A stretch of DNA of 64,000 nt. Source: Rickettsiaceae bacterium (lineage in GTDB: Bacteria; Pseudomonadota; Alphaproteobacteria; Rickettsiales; UBA1997). Where the stretch lies: the NCBI GenBank assembly GCA_021323225.1, contig JAJTCH010000005.1, positions 1 through 64,000 on the forward strand, in the 5' to 3' direction. Positions 51,096-61,167 of this stretch are shown in pieces. The position numbers were made by a program, and so were the translations under genes. The first letter of the stretch is position 1, and the number at the start of each line of letters is the position of its first letter. The notes under the pieces are model-generated. The model did not search any database. It was not told the DNA's origin and was given only the letters and a program-made list of their open reading frames with translations.

Positions 51096-53482
51096 TAAAG
51101 CGATTCGGCTCTTTCGTAAAATTTTTCCAGCCAATCGGCAGGATCGGTGCCAAATTTGGCAATAATTTCATCTAGTAAAGCGATGGTTTCTATTTTGCCG
51201 GATAAAACTTTCATCACATCATCCATACCACTTAAATCAATTCTCGCAACTACGCCGTCATTATCTTGTTTAACCAGGAAGAAGCGGCTGGAAGGATCGG
51301 TTGTTCTAACTATTGAAAATTCTCTTTCACTAAGCATGAAAACTTTTCTATAAGCTTCAGTCGCTCTTAAATTGGGAAGAAAAATTTGTGTGGCGGTTTG
51401 TTGAACCAGAGTATCAGAAATTGAGCTTTGAATTGCGTCTTCAATTGATTGAGTGGCAAATATTACGCAAGCATTGAGCTTTCTTAAAGTCTTTAACCAA
51501 TCCTTGATTTTTGGGGCAAAAATCGGATTGTCAATTAGTGCCCAAGCCTCGTCTAACACCACCATGGTTGGCCTGCCATCAAGGGATTTTTGAATGCGAT
51601 GAAAAAGATATAACAAAATTGGGCCAAGGGCATATTTGTCTTTCAGCATCTCGCCCATTTCAAATCCGAAAATCCTATTTGAATTAAAATCGATAACATC
51701 TTCAGGATTGTCAAATAAATTAGCATGAGAACCAAGCCCATACCACATGGCAAATCTTCCGGCCAAAGAGCCTGGGCCGCCAATACCCATAAAGGCCGCC
51801 AGGTTGGATAATTTTCTTTGATGTTTTGGAAGTTTGTAATTTCCGTTTACCGCTTCATTAATTTTGTCCATATCTTCCGGACTTAGCTTAGCCCCATCAT
51901 ATGAAACAAGTGTTTGCAAAAATTCCACTAAAAAGGCGCGATTGGTTGGGTTGTCTTCCAGTTGAAAAGGATTGAAGCCGGAGCTTTTAGCCCGGTCAGG
52001 AACCGTGTAAGTGCCGCCAATAGCGCGCAGGAATATTTCTGCGCCGCGGTCTTTATCGAAGAAAAATAACCGTCCGTTAAATTTTTGCGATTGGCCGCAT
52101 AAAAAATTGAGCAAAACTGTTTTACCAGAACCGGTAGGACCGATAATCATTGTATGGCCAACATCGCGCACATGGAAGCTGAAGAAAAATGGTGTGCCCG
52201 AAACTGTATTGAAAACTGTAACTGCATCTCCCCAATGATTACCCTTTCTCTTGCCGGAAGGGTAATTATGAAATGAAGCAAAACTGGCAATATTCAAACT
52301 GTTAACGGTAGATTTTCTTGCCGCAAAAGCGGTGTTGCCAGGCAATTGTGCCCAATAAGCTGGCTCCATATTTATTTTTTCTCTCACTCCATTGATGCCG
52401 ACATTGGCCATTTCCACAACGGCCATTGAGAGCGCGTTTTCAAGAAGTTTTAAGCTATTTTCAATGCAAAGCACAGTGCAATGGTGATTGCCAAAAGCAA
52501 ATTCACCGCTCATTGCTGAATCAAGCGCCTGATCAATTTCACCAATTTGAGAAATTGCTACATCTTCAGATTGCATCAATCTTCTTTGTTGCAATTGCAT
52601 GGAGGCGATGGAATTCATCCGGTCAACGAAAGAAAATGATTGGCTGATAATCATCTCAAAAGGCAGTTGCATAAATGCGTCAAAAATGCCCGCGTGAGTT
52701 GAGGGGCGATATTCTTTTATAGAAACGAGACCGGCATATTTGGTGATATTGGGATGTCTTGCCTCAATCGATTTACTGCCAAAAAACAGGCGGCTGATTG
52801 GCAGATAATGGTCAAGACTCATAGTCGGCAAAGTCATAGGCTGGCTGAAACCGCAATTGGCGATTCTGCTTAAAAATTCGAGCAGCTCGCTAAAAATTCC
52901 ATCCTCAGTTTCAACTATGCCAAGAGTATAAGCGCCGTAAGAAGAAAAGCCGTTTAGAACGCGTATGGTCATTTCGTCCAGCTCATCAAAAGCTTCACGC
53001 ATATGGTTTTCCCAAGAAAGGCGGTCGGTTCTGTGTCTAAGACCCTGGACTATTTGTTGTACCCTGGCAACTGTTGATTTGTCGCGTCCACGAATGAGGG
53101 TCAGATAATGTTCATTAATGAAGCCTTTATCGTCATTATGTTTAGTGCTCCATTCTTTATTTAAACGGTAAGAAAAAATATCAGGCATATTGCCGTCCGG
53201 GAAAGCTTTTTCCTTTCTTCTGATAGTGTGAAAATAAAGCGAAAAATTGCCGGAAGCCATGCCCTTGATCAGGTTGTTGCGGGCATTCTTTTTTAAATCG
53301 ATTTCAATATCGTCAGCAGTTTCAAAGGCAAAGCCCTTGATCTTGATCACGCGAATCAAGCTCTCATCTTTGGTGAGGATAGTGTCGGAATTGTAATGAC
53401 ATTTATAGGGAATGAAGTTTGCGGCAGATACTTCTGATTTGGCAACCCTTTCTTTTTGTGGCCTCGCTAATTTAAACTTCAT
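51095..53482 (-). CDS. virB4: Type IV secretion ATPase VirB4
   Basis: ATPase that powers substrate transfer and pilus or channel assembly. The 795 residues have the N-terminal CagE/TrbE/VirB domain (about 20-400), Walker A GPTGSGKTVLLNF (448-460), FFFDKDRGAEIF, Walker B MVVLDEAWALI, and ATQSIEDA. Full length. It is followed by virB6 with a TAATG junction. virB3, normally just before it, is at 24254. Confidence 0.96.
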   Translation of the reverse strand: MKFKLARPQKERVAKSEVSAANFIPYKCHYNSDTILTKDESLIRVIKIKGFAFETADDIEIDLKKNARNNLIKGMASGNFSLYFHTIRRKEKAFPDGNMPDIFSYRLNKEWSTKHNDDKGFINEHYLTLIRGRDKSTVARVQQIVQGLRHRTDRLSWENHMREAFDELDEMTIRVLNGFSSYGAYTLGIVETEDGIFSELLEFLSRIANCGFSQPMTLPTMSLDHYLPISRLFFGSKSIEARHPNITKYAGLVSIKEYRPSTHAGIFDAFMQLPFEMIISQSFSFVDRMNSIASMQLQQRRLMQSEDVAISQIGEIDQALDSAMSGEFAFGNHHCTVLCIENSLKLLENALSMAVVEMANVGINGVREKINMEPAYWAQLPGNTAFAARKSTVNSLNIASFASFHNYPSGKRKGNHWGDAVTVFNTVSGTPFFFSFHVRDVGHTMIIGPTGSGKTVLLNFLCGQSQKFNGRLFFFDKDRGAEIFLRAIGGTYTVPDRAKSSGFNPFQLEDNPTNRAFLVEFLQTLVSYDGAKLSPEDMDKINEAVNGNYKLPKHQRKLSNLAAFMGIGGPGSLAGRFAMWYGLGSHANLFDNPEDVIDFNSNRIFGFEMGEMLKDKYALGPILLYLFHRIQKSLDGRPTMVVLDEAWALIDNPIFAPKIKDWLKTLRKLNACVIFATQSIEDAIQSSISDTLVQQTATQIFLPNLRATEAYRKVFMLSEREFSIVRTTDPSSRFFLVKQDNDGVVARIDLSGMDDVMKVLSGKIETIALLDEIIAKFGTDPADWLEKFYERAESL

Positions 53483-53670
53483 CTATTCTACTTGCTGATT
53501 ATTGAGGTGTTTGAAGCCTCGTAGATTATGAATTATCAACTTAGTTGTAAATTAATTTTTCTTGATTTCTAAAATAACTTCCCAACTATTACCGAAACAA
53601 ATAAGATAAAGCTCTAGGAAGTTCAATCCAGTTTTTTTTCGTAAAAAATAATCAGCTAAGCAATCAAATA

Positions 53671-54678
53671 ATGACTATCCATAAAACCGACATTATTGTC
53701 ATTGGCGCCGGCCCAGCCGGTTTATTTACCATCTTCGAAGCCGGAATGCTGAAAATGAAATGCCATGTGGTTGATACTTTGGAATTTGTCGGCGGACAAT
53801 GCAGCGCGCTTTATCCGGAAAAACCGATTTATGATATTCCTGCTCATCCGCAAATTTTAGCTGCTGAGTTAATTAGCAAATTAGAAGAGCAAGCTAAGCC
53901 TTTTGCTCCGGTGTTTCACCTAAATCAAAGAGTTGAAAAAGTTGAGAGATTGGCAGATTCCTCTTTGCGCGTTACTACTTCCAAAAATACTCAAATTGAA
54001 GCTAAGGCCATCATCATTGCTGCCGGTTGCGGCGCTTTTGGCCCGAATCGTCCACCGCTTGAAAATATCGAACAATTTGAAGGTAAAAGCGTTTTTTACA
54101 TGGTTAAAAGCAGGCAAGATTTTGCCGATAAAAATATCGTGATTGCCGGAGGTGGAGATTCCGCCGTTGATTGGGCAATTTCTTTGGAGGAAGTTGCCAA
54201 GAAAATTTCTGTTATCCATCGCCGCGATAAATTCCGCTGCGCACCTGAAAGTGCTGAAAAACTAAAGCAACTTACCAAAACAGGTAAAATTGATCTGGTT
54301 GTTCCTTACCAGCTTGAAGGGTTGGAAGGTGAGGGCGATCAACTTCGTCAGGTAATCGTTAAAGATTTTTCCGGCAATATCAAAAAAATTGAAGCCGACA
54401 TTTTATTGCCATTCTATGGCTTAGCGATGGAGCTTGGCCCAATTGCTAATTGGGGTTTAAACTTGCATAAAAATTTAATCGAAGTTGATTTTACCACCAT
54501 GCAAAGTTCTGAAAAAGGAATTTACGCAATTGGCGATATCGCTCATTATCAAAACAAACTAAAATTAATTTTAAGCGGTTTTGCCGAAGCTGCCACCGCC
54601 TGTCATAGTGCCTATCACCTGGTTTACCCAGATGCGATTTTGCATTTCGAATATTCAACTTCCAAAGGAGTTAGTTAA
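53671..54678 (+). CDS. Ferredoxin-NADP reductase, thioredoxin-reductase type
   Basis: 335 residues with two dinucleotide motifs, VIGAGPAGLF (FAD) and VIAGGGDSAVDWAI (NADPH), plus YAIGDIAHYQ. The redox CxxC of thioredoxin reductase is absent from the NADPH domain, which places it with the TrxR-like ferredoxin/flavodoxin-NADP reductases found in alphaproteobacteria and Firmicutes. It supplies or takes electrons from ferredoxin. The 188 bases upstream contain no recognisable gene. Confidence 0.88.
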   Translation: MTIHKTDIIVIGAGPAGLFTIFEAGMLKMKCHVVDTLEFVGGQCSALYPEKPIYDIPAHPQILAAELISKLEEQAKPFAPVFHLNQRVEKVERLADSSLRVTTSKNTQIEAKAIIIAAGCGAFGPNRPPLENIEQFEGKSVFYMVKSRQDFADKNIVIAGGGDSAVDWAISLEEVAKKISVIHRRDKFRCAPESAEKLKQLTKTGKIDLVVPYQLEGLEGEGDQLRQVIVKDFSGNIKKIEADILLPFYGLAMELGPIANWGLNLHKNLIEVDFTTMQSSEKGIYAIGDIAHYQNKLKLILSGFAEAATACHSAYHLVYPDAILHFEYSTSKGVS

Positions 54679-54689
54679 TTAATTTTTAC

Positions 54690-54771
54690 GGAACACTGGT
54701 TCCGCCCCGCCTCGCGGGGATCCCCATTGAATCTAATAAATTTAGATTCAGTATTTTGAATTAGATTCAAT
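54690..54771 (+). promoter_or_regulatory. Stacked hairpins leading into the lolC start codon
   Basis: GGAAC-ACTG-GTTCC (54690-54703) and CCCCGC-CTC-GCGGGG (54705-54719) follow the reductase gene. Then ATTGAATCTAA (54726-54736) can pair either with TTTAGATTCA (54741-54750) or with TTAGATTCAAT (54761-54771), which ends right before the lolC ATG. No Shine-Dalgarno is seen. The first pair may terminate the upstream transcript and the second could control access to the lolC start. Confidence 0.5.
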
Positions 54772-56025
54772 ATGTTTTCAAAACTAGAATTTTTCATCGC
54801 CCTTCGTTATTTAAAAGCCAAAAGGCAAGAAGGTTTCATTTCCGTTATCGCCATATTTTCTTTTGTTGGCATCATGATTGGAGTTGCCACTTTGATTGTG
54901 GTAATGTCGGTGATGAATGGTTTTAGATATGAGTTGGTCAATCGAATTTTGGGCATCAATTCGCATCTCACGATTTATTCCAAAGAAGGCAATATCAAAA
55001 ATTATCAGCAAATAATTGACCAGTTAGAAACAATTCCCGGAATTGAATATACCAATCCAATTGTTGAAAGTCAGGCGATGGTTTCTGGTAATGGCAAGGC
55101 TGCTGGTGGGTTGATTAAAGCGGTGCAGTTGCCGGATTTAAAGCATAAAAAACTAATAATTGATAATATTCTTGCTGGTGACCTTGAGAGTTTGAATGAT
55201 AGAGACCAAATCATGGTTGGAGCTGGTCTGGCAAGAAATATGAATGTTGAGATTGGTGACGAATTAAAAATTATTTCTGCTGAAACTAACAGTACGATTT
55301 TAGGTTCGATTCCTAGAATCAAGACTTATAAAGTTGGCGGAGTTTTTGAAAGTGGAATGTATGAATATGACTCCAGTACAATTTTCATGAATTTTGAAGC
55401 GGCGCAAATTCATTTTCGCTATAAAGAAGCCGCTTCAGCAATTGAAATTTTTGGCAAAGATCCAACCCAAATTGAAGCGCTGAAAATGCAAATTGAGGAT
55501 CTTGTTAAAGCTGATTTTCCAAATCTTTATTTGGTAGATTGGCAACAGTCAAATGCCGGCTTTATTGATGCGCTAAAAGTTGAGCGTACCGTGATGTTCT
55601 TGATTTTAACTTTGATAATTTTAGTCGCCGCTTTCAACATCATTTCCAGCCTGATCATGCTTGTTGGAGATAAAAAGAAAAATATCGCCTGCCTTAGAAC
55701 CATGGGCATGACCAAAGCCGGAGTGATGAGAATATTCCTGATTTGCGGCAGTTTGATTGGAGTTACCGGCACAATGCTGGGCCTGGTTATCGGCGTTTTA
55801 TTTTCTGCCAATATCAATAACATCAAAAAGTTTTTAGAATCCATAACCGATGCCAATTTATTCAACCCGGCGATTTATTTTCTTTCTCAACTTCCATCAA
55901 AAATTTTCATCTCCGATGTGGTAGTTATCGTTGGCATGGCACTAGTTCTATCATTTTTAGCAACCATCTATCCAGCCTATAAAGCCAGTAAAGCCAACCC
56001 GGCTGAGATTTTGAGATATGAATAA
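54772..56025 (+). CDS. lolC: Lipoprotein-releasing system permease (LolC/LolE family)
   Basis: Inner membrane component that extracts lipoproteins for transfer to the LolA carrier. The 417 residues have the N-terminal ALRYLKAKRQEGFISVIAIFSFVGIMIGVATLIVVMSVMNGFR, a large periplasmic MacB-like domain (about 45-255) and three C-terminal helices (about 270-400) ending in YPAYKASKANPAEILRYE. The ATPase LolD is not adjacent. As in many alphaproteobacteria, one protein may replace both LolC and LolE. Confidence 0.93.
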   Translation: MFSKLEFFIALRYLKAKRQEGFISVIAIFSFVGIMIGVATLIVVMSVMNGFRYELVNRILGINSHLTIYSKEGNIKNYQQIIDQLETIPGIEYTNPIVESQAMVSGNGKAAGGLIKAVQLPDLKHKKLIIDNILAGDLESLNDRDQIMVGAGLARNMNVEIGDELKIISAETNSTILGSIPRIKTYKVGGVFESGMYEYDSSTIFMNFEAAQIHFRYKEAASAIEIFGKDPTQIEALKMQIEDLVKADFPNLYLVDWQQSNAGFIDALKVERTVMFLILTLIILVAAFNIISSLIMLVGDKKKNIACLRTMGMTKAGVMRIFLICGSLIGVTGTMLGLVIGVLFSANINNIKKFLESITDANLFNPAIYFLSQLPSKIFISDVVVIVGMALVLSFLATIYPAYKASKANPAEILRYE

Positions 56026-56061
56026 AGACTGAATTTATCTCGGTTTATTCATGAAATAATA

Positions 56062-56090
56062 TTGACAACTTTTCCCAAAATCCTTAAATT
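56062..56090 (+). promoter_or_regulatory. Candidate metE promoter
   Basis: TTGACA at 56062-56067, a 17-base spacer and TAAATT at 56085-56090. The leader to the metE ATG is about 70 bases with a short ATATTT/AAATAT hairpin. I do not recognise a SAM or cobalamin riboswitch in it. Confidence 0.5.
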
Positions 56091-56167
56091 AACGCGATAT
56101 TTTGCTTCAGACGAAATATTTCTAACTAAGCGAGTCCGCTTTATTAAATCTCAAAACAATCATTAAT

Positions 56168-58444
56168 ATGTCAAAATCAGCAACTCTTGGGTTTCCAAGA
56201 ATTGGTGCTTTTCGTGAGCTAAAAAAGGTCGTGGAAAGTTATTGGAAAAATTCCATCACTAAAGAAGAACTATTAAACACTGCTAAAGAAATCAGGAAAA
56301 CTAACTGGTTGATGCAAAAAAATGCTGGAATCAATTTTATTCCAAGCAATGACTTTTCCTTTTATGACCATATTCTAGGAACTGTTGCCATGGTTGGCGC
56401 TGTGCCGGAAAGATTTGGCCCAATTGGCAAAGAGGCTGATTTGGATCTTTTCTTCACAATGGCCAGAGGCGGTAAGGATAAGGTTGCAATGGAGATGACC
56501 AAATGGTTTGACACCAATTATCACTATCTGGTTCCTGAACTTAAAAAAGACCAAAAATTCAGCTTTTGGTGCAAAAAAATTGTTGATCACTATTTGGAAG
56601 CAAAAGAATTGGGAATTGAAACCAGGCCAGTTTTGGTTGGTCCACTTACTTTCTTGCTTCTTGGTAAAATGGTTGATGGTGGCAATGCCCTAGATTTATT
56701 ACCAAATTTACTTCCGGTTTATGAAGAAGTTTTTGCTGCACTAAAACAAGCTGGTGTTAAAGATGTGCAAATTGACGAGCCTTGCTTGGTAACCAATCTT
56801 TCTTCCGAGGCGCTAAATTGTTATGTTTCTGCCTATAAAAAAATCAATTCTTTTGCCGGCAATATCAATTTGCATTTGGCAACTTATTTTGATGATTTAG
56901 GTAGTAATATTGATACTGCTTTTGCTCTTGATACTGCTTCAGTTCATATCGATTTAGTTAGAGCTCCGCAGCAATTGGAAAAAGCCTTAAATGCCATTGG
57001 TTCAAACCAAACTTTGTCACTTGGTTTGGTTGATGGCCGTAATATCTGGATCAATGATTTGGAAAACTCAATTGCTCTAGCCAAAAAAGTGGTAGAAAAA
57101 CTGGGGTCAGATCGCATTATCATTGCTTCTTCTTGCAGCTTGCTTCATAGCCCGGTTGATCTTGATTCTGAAAAAAATCTCGATCCGGAAATTAAAAGTT
57201 GGCTTGCTTTTGCTAAACAAAAATTGGCAGAAATCAACGCTATCAATCAAACAATTTTGGGCAAAAAAGATGCTGATCTTCTCACTCTTTTGGAAGATAA
57301 CAGAAGAGCAAATGAGCTTAGAAAAACTTCTGCCAAAATTCATGATAAGGCTGTGAAACAAAGAGTTTCCTCTATCAAAGATTCTGATATGAATCGCACT
57401 AGCGATTTTGCAACCAGAAAAAGAATCCAAACTAATCAAATTAATTTGCCGATTTTGCCAACCACAACTATTGGCTCCTTCCCGCAAACCAAGGAAGTTA
57501 GAAAATATCGTGCGGATTTCAAAGCCGGCAAAATCACTCCTAACGAATATAAAAAATTCTTGCAGGAAGAAACCACCAGATGCATTCGTTTCCAAGAATC
57601 GATCGATTTGGATGTTTTGGTTCATGGTGAGTTTGAAAGAAATGACATGGTCGAATATTTCGGCGAGCAGCTCAGTGGTTTTGCCTTCACCGAATATGGT
57701 TGGGTGCAAAGCTATGGTTCAAGATGCGTGAAACCGCCAATTATTTTTGGTGATGTTTCTCGTCCAAAACCAATGACTGTTGAATGGGCGGTTTATGCTC
57801 AAAGCCAAACTAAAAAAATAATGAAGGGCATGTTGACTGGCCCAATCACTATTTTGCAATGGTCTTTTGTCAGAAATGACCAACCTAGAAAAGATACTGC
57901 TTTGCAAATTGCTTTTGCAATTCGTGATGAAGTTATCGATCTTGAAAAGGCCGGCATCAAAATTATTCAAATTGATGAAGCTGCTCTTAGAGAAGGTTTG
58001 CCAATTAGAAAAGAAAATTGGTCGTCTTATTTGAAATGGGCGGTTGAAGCTTTCCGCATTACTGCTAGCGGCGTTAATGATCGCACTCAAATTCACACTC
58101 ACATGTGTTATTCTGAGTTCAACGACATTATCAATGATATTGCAAAAATGGATGCGGATGTCATTTCCATCGAGACTTCAAGATCGAATATGGAATTGCT
58201 AAATGCTTTCGTTACCTTCAAATATCCAAATGAAATTGGCCCAGGTGTTTATGATATTCATAGCCCAAGAGTTCCAAAAACTTCTGAGATGGTTTTATTG
58301 CTCAAAAAAGCTTTGGATGTTTTAAAAGCCGAGCAAATTTGGGTTAACCCGGATTGCGGTTTAAAAACCAGAGATTGGCCGGAAACCAAAGAGGCTTTAG
58401 TTAATATGGTTGAAGCTGCGAAGTTGGTTAGAGCGGAGCTATAA
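56168..58444 (+). CDS. metE: Cobalamin-independent methionine synthase
   Basis: Transfers methyl from 5-methyltetrahydrofolate (triglutamate) to homocysteine to give methionine, without B12. The 758-residue protein is full length with two barrel domains. Zinc ligands H645 and C647 (in HTHMCYS), a Glu in ISIETSRS and C730 (in NPDCGLKTRDW) are all present, as is LPTTTIGSFPQTKEVR at the start of the C-terminal domain. Together with metK it gives a methionine-to-SAM route. MetE is unusual in the most reduced Rickettsiales. Confidence 0.97.
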   Translation: MSKSATLGFPRIGAFRELKKVVESYWKNSITKEELLNTAKEIRKTNWLMQKNAGINFIPSNDFSFYDHILGTVAMVGAVPERFGPIGKEADLDLFFTMARGGKDKVAMEMTKWFDTNYHYLVPELKKDQKFSFWCKKIVDHYLEAKELGIETRPVLVGPLTFLLLGKMVDGGNALDLLPNLLPVYEEVFAALKQAGVKDVQIDEPCLVTNLSSEALNCYVSAYKKINSFAGNINLHLATYFDDLGSNIDTAFALDTASVHIDLVRAPQQLEKALNAIGSNQTLSLGLVDGRNIWINDLENSIALAKKVVEKLGSDRIIIASSCSLLHSPVDLDSEKNLDPEIKSWLAFAKQKLAEINAINQTILGKKDADLLTLLEDNRRANELRKTSAKIHDKAVKQRVSSIKDSDMNRTSDFATRKRIQTNQINLPILPTTTIGSFPQTKEVRKYRADFKAGKITPNEYKKFLQEETTRCIRFQESIDLDVLVHGEFERNDMVEYFGEQLSGFAFTEYGWVQSYGSRCVKPPIIFGDVSRPKPMTVEWAVYAQSQTKKIMKGMLTGPITILQWSFVRNDQPRKDTALQIAFAIRDEVIDLEKAGIKIIQIDEAALREGLPIRKENWSSYLKWAVEAFRITASGVNDRTQIHTHMCYSEFNDIINDIAKMDADVISIETSRSNMELLNAFVTFKYPNEIGPGVYDIHSPRVPKTSEMVLLLKKALDVLKAEQIWVNPDCGLKTRDWPETKEALVNMVEAAKLVRAEL

Positions 58445-58452
58445 ATTTGCTA

Positions 58453-58477
58453 ATCACCCGCCTTTGCGGCGGGTGAT
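58453..58477. terminator. Hairpin between metE and ccmB
   Basis: Perfect 10-bp stem ATCACCCGCC/GGCGGGTGAT with a 5-base loop between convergent genes. No T-run follows on either strand, so it may need Rho or act as an RNA-stabilising end. Confidence 0.65.
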
Positions 58478-58483
58478 GACAAA

Positions 58484-59122
58484 TTAGTCAATTAGGCTAA
58501 TTCTCACTGCCCAAGCAGTTGCAAAAGTTAAAACCGGTATTAGAAAAACTGACAAGACTGACAGGAATTTTATTGAGAACGCAAAATTGTCCTCAAATGC
58601 GGCATTGGCCAAGATGATGATGGGAATTAAAAGCGGCAAAACCAGAATTGTTAGTAACGCACTCGTAGTGTTGGCAGAAATTATTAAACTGCCAACAAAG
58701 CTAACCATAAAGCTAATGAGTAGGCTGGTTATTGAGGCAATAAGAATAAGATCGGTAATTAAATTATCGGGTATTTTTAAAATCAAAGCGATAACTGGTA
58801 AAAAAATAATTAGTGGCACGATATTGATAAGCCAATTGGCAAAAATTTTTGCCAGGATAATTATTTCAAAAACATGGCCGCTTAAATAAAGCTGCTCAAA
58901 ACTGCCATCGTCAAAATCTTTTTGAAATTGGTTGCTGGAGGCAGACAAAATGGCAAAAGTCAGGCAAATCCAAATTATGGCAATTGCAATTGCGGTGTCA
59001 GAAATTTTGGTGGTGATGGCAAAAATACTGGAAGTAATGAGAAGAAAAACCAAAGAATGAGCAAGTGAGCTGAAGTTTTTAATATTAAGAATCAGGGCTT
59101 GTTTTATGATGCTAAATATCAT
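58484..59122 (-). CDS. ccmB: Heme exporter membrane subunit CcmB
   Basis: 212 residues, six membrane helices, with the cytoplasmic loop FQKDFDDGSFEQLYLSG typical of CcmB just after the second helix. It is the permease of the CcmABCD system that supports heme loading for c-type cytochrome maturation. ccmA is not adjacent. Fits with a cbb3 oxidase suggested by the FixH-like protein. Confidence 0.88.
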   Translation of the reverse strand: MIFSIIKQALILNIKNFSSLAHSLVFLLITSSIFAITTKISDTAIAIAIIWICLTFAILSASSNQFQKDFDDGSFEQLYLSGHVFEIIILAKIFANWLINIVPLIIFLPVIALILKIPDNLITDLILIASITSLLISFMVSFVGSLIISANTTSALLTILVLPLLIPIIILANAAFEDNFAFSIKFLSVLSVFLIPVLTFATAWAVRISLID

Positions 59123-59194
59123 TAATTAATTTTTTAAAGTGAGCTTGGAGACAATCCAGACTTGCTAAATTCAATATCTAAACCAGATTTGTTT

Positions 59195-59818
59195 ATGACC
59201 AATTTCAAAAAAATTATCACCCTTCTATCTTTTTTACTAGCTCTAAACCTTAACAGTGCCAGGGCAGAAATTACTGATAGTTTCATGCTTAAAAGCGCTT
59301 TAACCGTAGAATATCAAGGCACAGATCTAAATAGTAATGGCCAAAATGATGAGTTCAAACGCAACTCTGTTAGCAATCAATTAAAAAATTTCGAGAATAT
59401 TGTTTTGGGCTTGAATCTTAGGGTCCATAAATATCTTGGCTTTAATCTAAATTGGATGAGAACCGGCTTTGAAAATAAGGCCCTAAACGGTTTTGGTGTG
59501 GGTGAGGCTTCTTTAAAACTGCAAAATTTTAATGCTACCTCACTTTTATATTTTCCAATTATCGGTGATCATTGGTTAGAAGGTTTTGCGGAATTGGGCA
59601 TTGCCGATATCAATAGCAGGACAAGATTTACTCAAATTGGTAGTAGATTTGAGCAAAAATCTCACGAAACCGCTCTTCTCTATGGCGCTGGCATCCAATT
59701 TATGCCTTACGATTCTGATATTGCGTTCCGCTTTGGTTTTCAAAAATATCAGACTGATTTAGGCATAGTTAAAGCTAAAATGGCTGCTTTCCGGGGTGGT
59801 GTCGTCATACCTTTCTAA
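59195..59818 (+). CDS. Outer membrane beta-barrel protein
   Basis: 207 residues from the ATG at 59195 (a TTG at 59162 would add 11 residues before the signal peptide). Signal peptide MTNFKKIITLLSFLLALNLNSARA. The mature part has alternating hydrophobic beta strands (YLGFNLNWMRTGF, HETALLYGAGIQFMP, DIAFRFGFQKYQT) and ends in Phe, the usual signal for barrel insertion. It looks like a small 8-stranded porin-like or opacity-like surface protein. No specific family is named. Confidence 0.8.
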   Translation: MTNFKKIITLLSFLLALNLNSARAEITDSFMLKSALTVEYQGTDLNSNGQNDEFKRNSVSNQLKNFENIVLGLNLRVHKYLGFNLNWMRTGFENKALNGFGVGEASLKLQNFNATSLLYFPIIGDHWLEGFAELGIADINSRTRFTQIGSRFEQKSHETALLYGAGIQFMPYDSDIAFRFGFQKYQTDLGIVKAKMAAFRGGVVIPF

Positions 59819-59937
59819 GAATTTTAGTTCCTGGGGTTCTTTGTGTAATTCTCAATTTTCTTTGTGATTAAAATTGAATAAAAAGAACGCCAAGAGTCAC
59901 ACAAAAGTCGCTATGGTCTAAAGACACTAAACAAATT
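59819..59937. repeat. Repeat-like intergenic stretch before metK
   Basis: Shares CTTTGTGTAATTCT with the element at 19357-19448 and contains an AATTTT/AAAATT hairpin and a degenerate right arm (CACACAAAAG). It is probably an eroded copy of that element. I recognise no riboswitch here. Confidence 0.4.
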
Positions 59938-61095
59938 ATGAAAAACTTCCTCTTCACCTCCGAATCAGTTTCTGCTGGCCATCCCGACAAAGTTTGTGAC
60001 CAAATATCAGATGCATTGGTTGATGCTTATATTTCTCGTGATCCTTATTCCAGATTAGCAATTGAAACTTTTGCCACTACTAATCGCGTGATCATTGGCG
60101 GCGAAATTCGCGCTCCAGAAATTTCCAAGAAAGATGTGGAAGCAATCATTAGAAATACCATAAAAGAAATTGGCTATGACCAAAATGGTTTTGATTATGC
60201 GAAGCTAGAAATCACCAATTTAATTCACGAACAATCTCCTGATATTGCCATTGGCGTTGATGCGGCAAAAGGTAAAGATGAAGGCGCAGGAGATCAGGGA
60301 ATTATGTTTGGCTATGCCTGCGATGAAACGCCAGAGCTAATGCCAGCAGCAATCCATTATTCGCACCGCATGCTGCATAATATCATGGATGCCATCAAGG
60401 CAGGAGAATTAAAAAATCTTGGCCCGGATGCCAAAGGGCAAATCACTTTATATTATGAAAATGGCATTCCGGTTCGCGCTGATTCTGTGTTGGTTTCCAT
60501 TCAGCATATTGAAGGCATGACGCAAGAACAAATACGCGAACTGATCCGTCCTTATATTATCAAAACCCTGCCGCAAGGCTGGATGTGTAAGGAAGAGAAA
60601 TTTTTAGTTAATCCAACTGGTAAATTTGTTATCGGTGGTCCAGATGGTGATGCTGGTTTAACAGGAAGAAAAATTATCGTCGATACTTATGGTGGTGCAG
60701 CCCCTCATGGCGGCGGTGCCTTCTCCGGCAAAGATCCGACAAAGGTGGATAGATCAGCGGCCTATGTTGCAAGATATTTAGCAAAAAATGTGGTTGCTGC
60801 AGGATTAGCCAAGAAATGCACTATCCAACTGGCCTATGCAATCGGTGTTTCAAAACCGCTTTCTCTTTATGTCAATAATCATGGAACCGGCGAAAATGAA
60901 GAGCAAATCGTCAAAGCCATAAATAATCTGGTCGATCTCTCTCCACGCGGCATCAGACAATATCTAAACCTCAACCGCCCAATCTATAAACGCACCGCTG
61001 CCTATGGCCATTTTGGCAGAGCGCCGGAAGCTGATGGCGGTTTTTCTTGGGAAAAAACTGATTTGGTGGAGTCTTTAAAAAAGTTTTGCTCTTAA
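59938..61095 (+). CDS. metK: S-adenosylmethionine synthase
   Basis: Makes SAM from methionine and ATP. The 385 residues include the ATP site [24 protein letters not shown], the P-loop-like [21 protein letters not shown] and [16 protein letters not shown]. All family motifs are present. It uses the product of MetE. Confidence 0.97.
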   Translation: MKNFLFTSESVSAGHPDKVCDQISDALVDAYISRDPYSRLAIETFATTNRVIIGGEIRAPEISKKDVEAIIRNTIKEIGYDQNGFDYAKLEITNLIHEQSPDIAIGVDAAKGKDEGAGDQGIMFGYACDETPELMPAAIHYSHRMLHNIMDAIKAGELKNLGPDAKGQITLYYENGIPVRADSVLVSIQHIEGMTQEQIRELIRPYIIKTLPQGWMCKEEKFLVNPTGKFVIGGPDGDAGLTGRKIIVDTYGGAAPHGGGAFSGKDPTKVDRSAAYVARYLAKNVVAAGLAKKCTIQLAYAIGVSKPLSLYVNNHGTGENEEQIVKAINNLVDLSPRGIRQYLNLNRPIYKRTAAYGHFGRAPEADGGFSWEKTDLVESLKKFCS

Positions 61096-61100
61096 GTTTT

Positions 61101-61137
61101 TGGATTGCCGCGTTGCTTTGTTTTGCAGCAATTCAGG
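61101..61137. repeat. Decayed half copy of the dispersed repeat
   Basis: TGGATTGCCGCGTTGCTTTG matches one arm of the 4695 and 45835 repeats with a single change. The remainder (GCAGCAATTCAGG) could be the degraded partner. It sits in the metK-crcB gap. Confidence 0.6.
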
Positions 61138-61167
61138 AAATCTACCATTAGTTTCAAAAGACAATTC

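Noticed and set aside
51096-51134. Longer virB6 starting at 51134
   Set aside because: The ATG at 51095 gives a TAATG junction with virB4 and places the signal peptide near the N-terminus.
56026-56167. Possible SAM riboswitch upstream of metE (also looked for before metK)
   Set aside because: Only a short hairpin is present. None of the SAM riboswitch cores I know could be placed.
61096-61167. Possible fluoride riboswitch before crcB
   Set aside because: The gap is filled by the decayed repeat arm and shows no fluoride riboswitch core.
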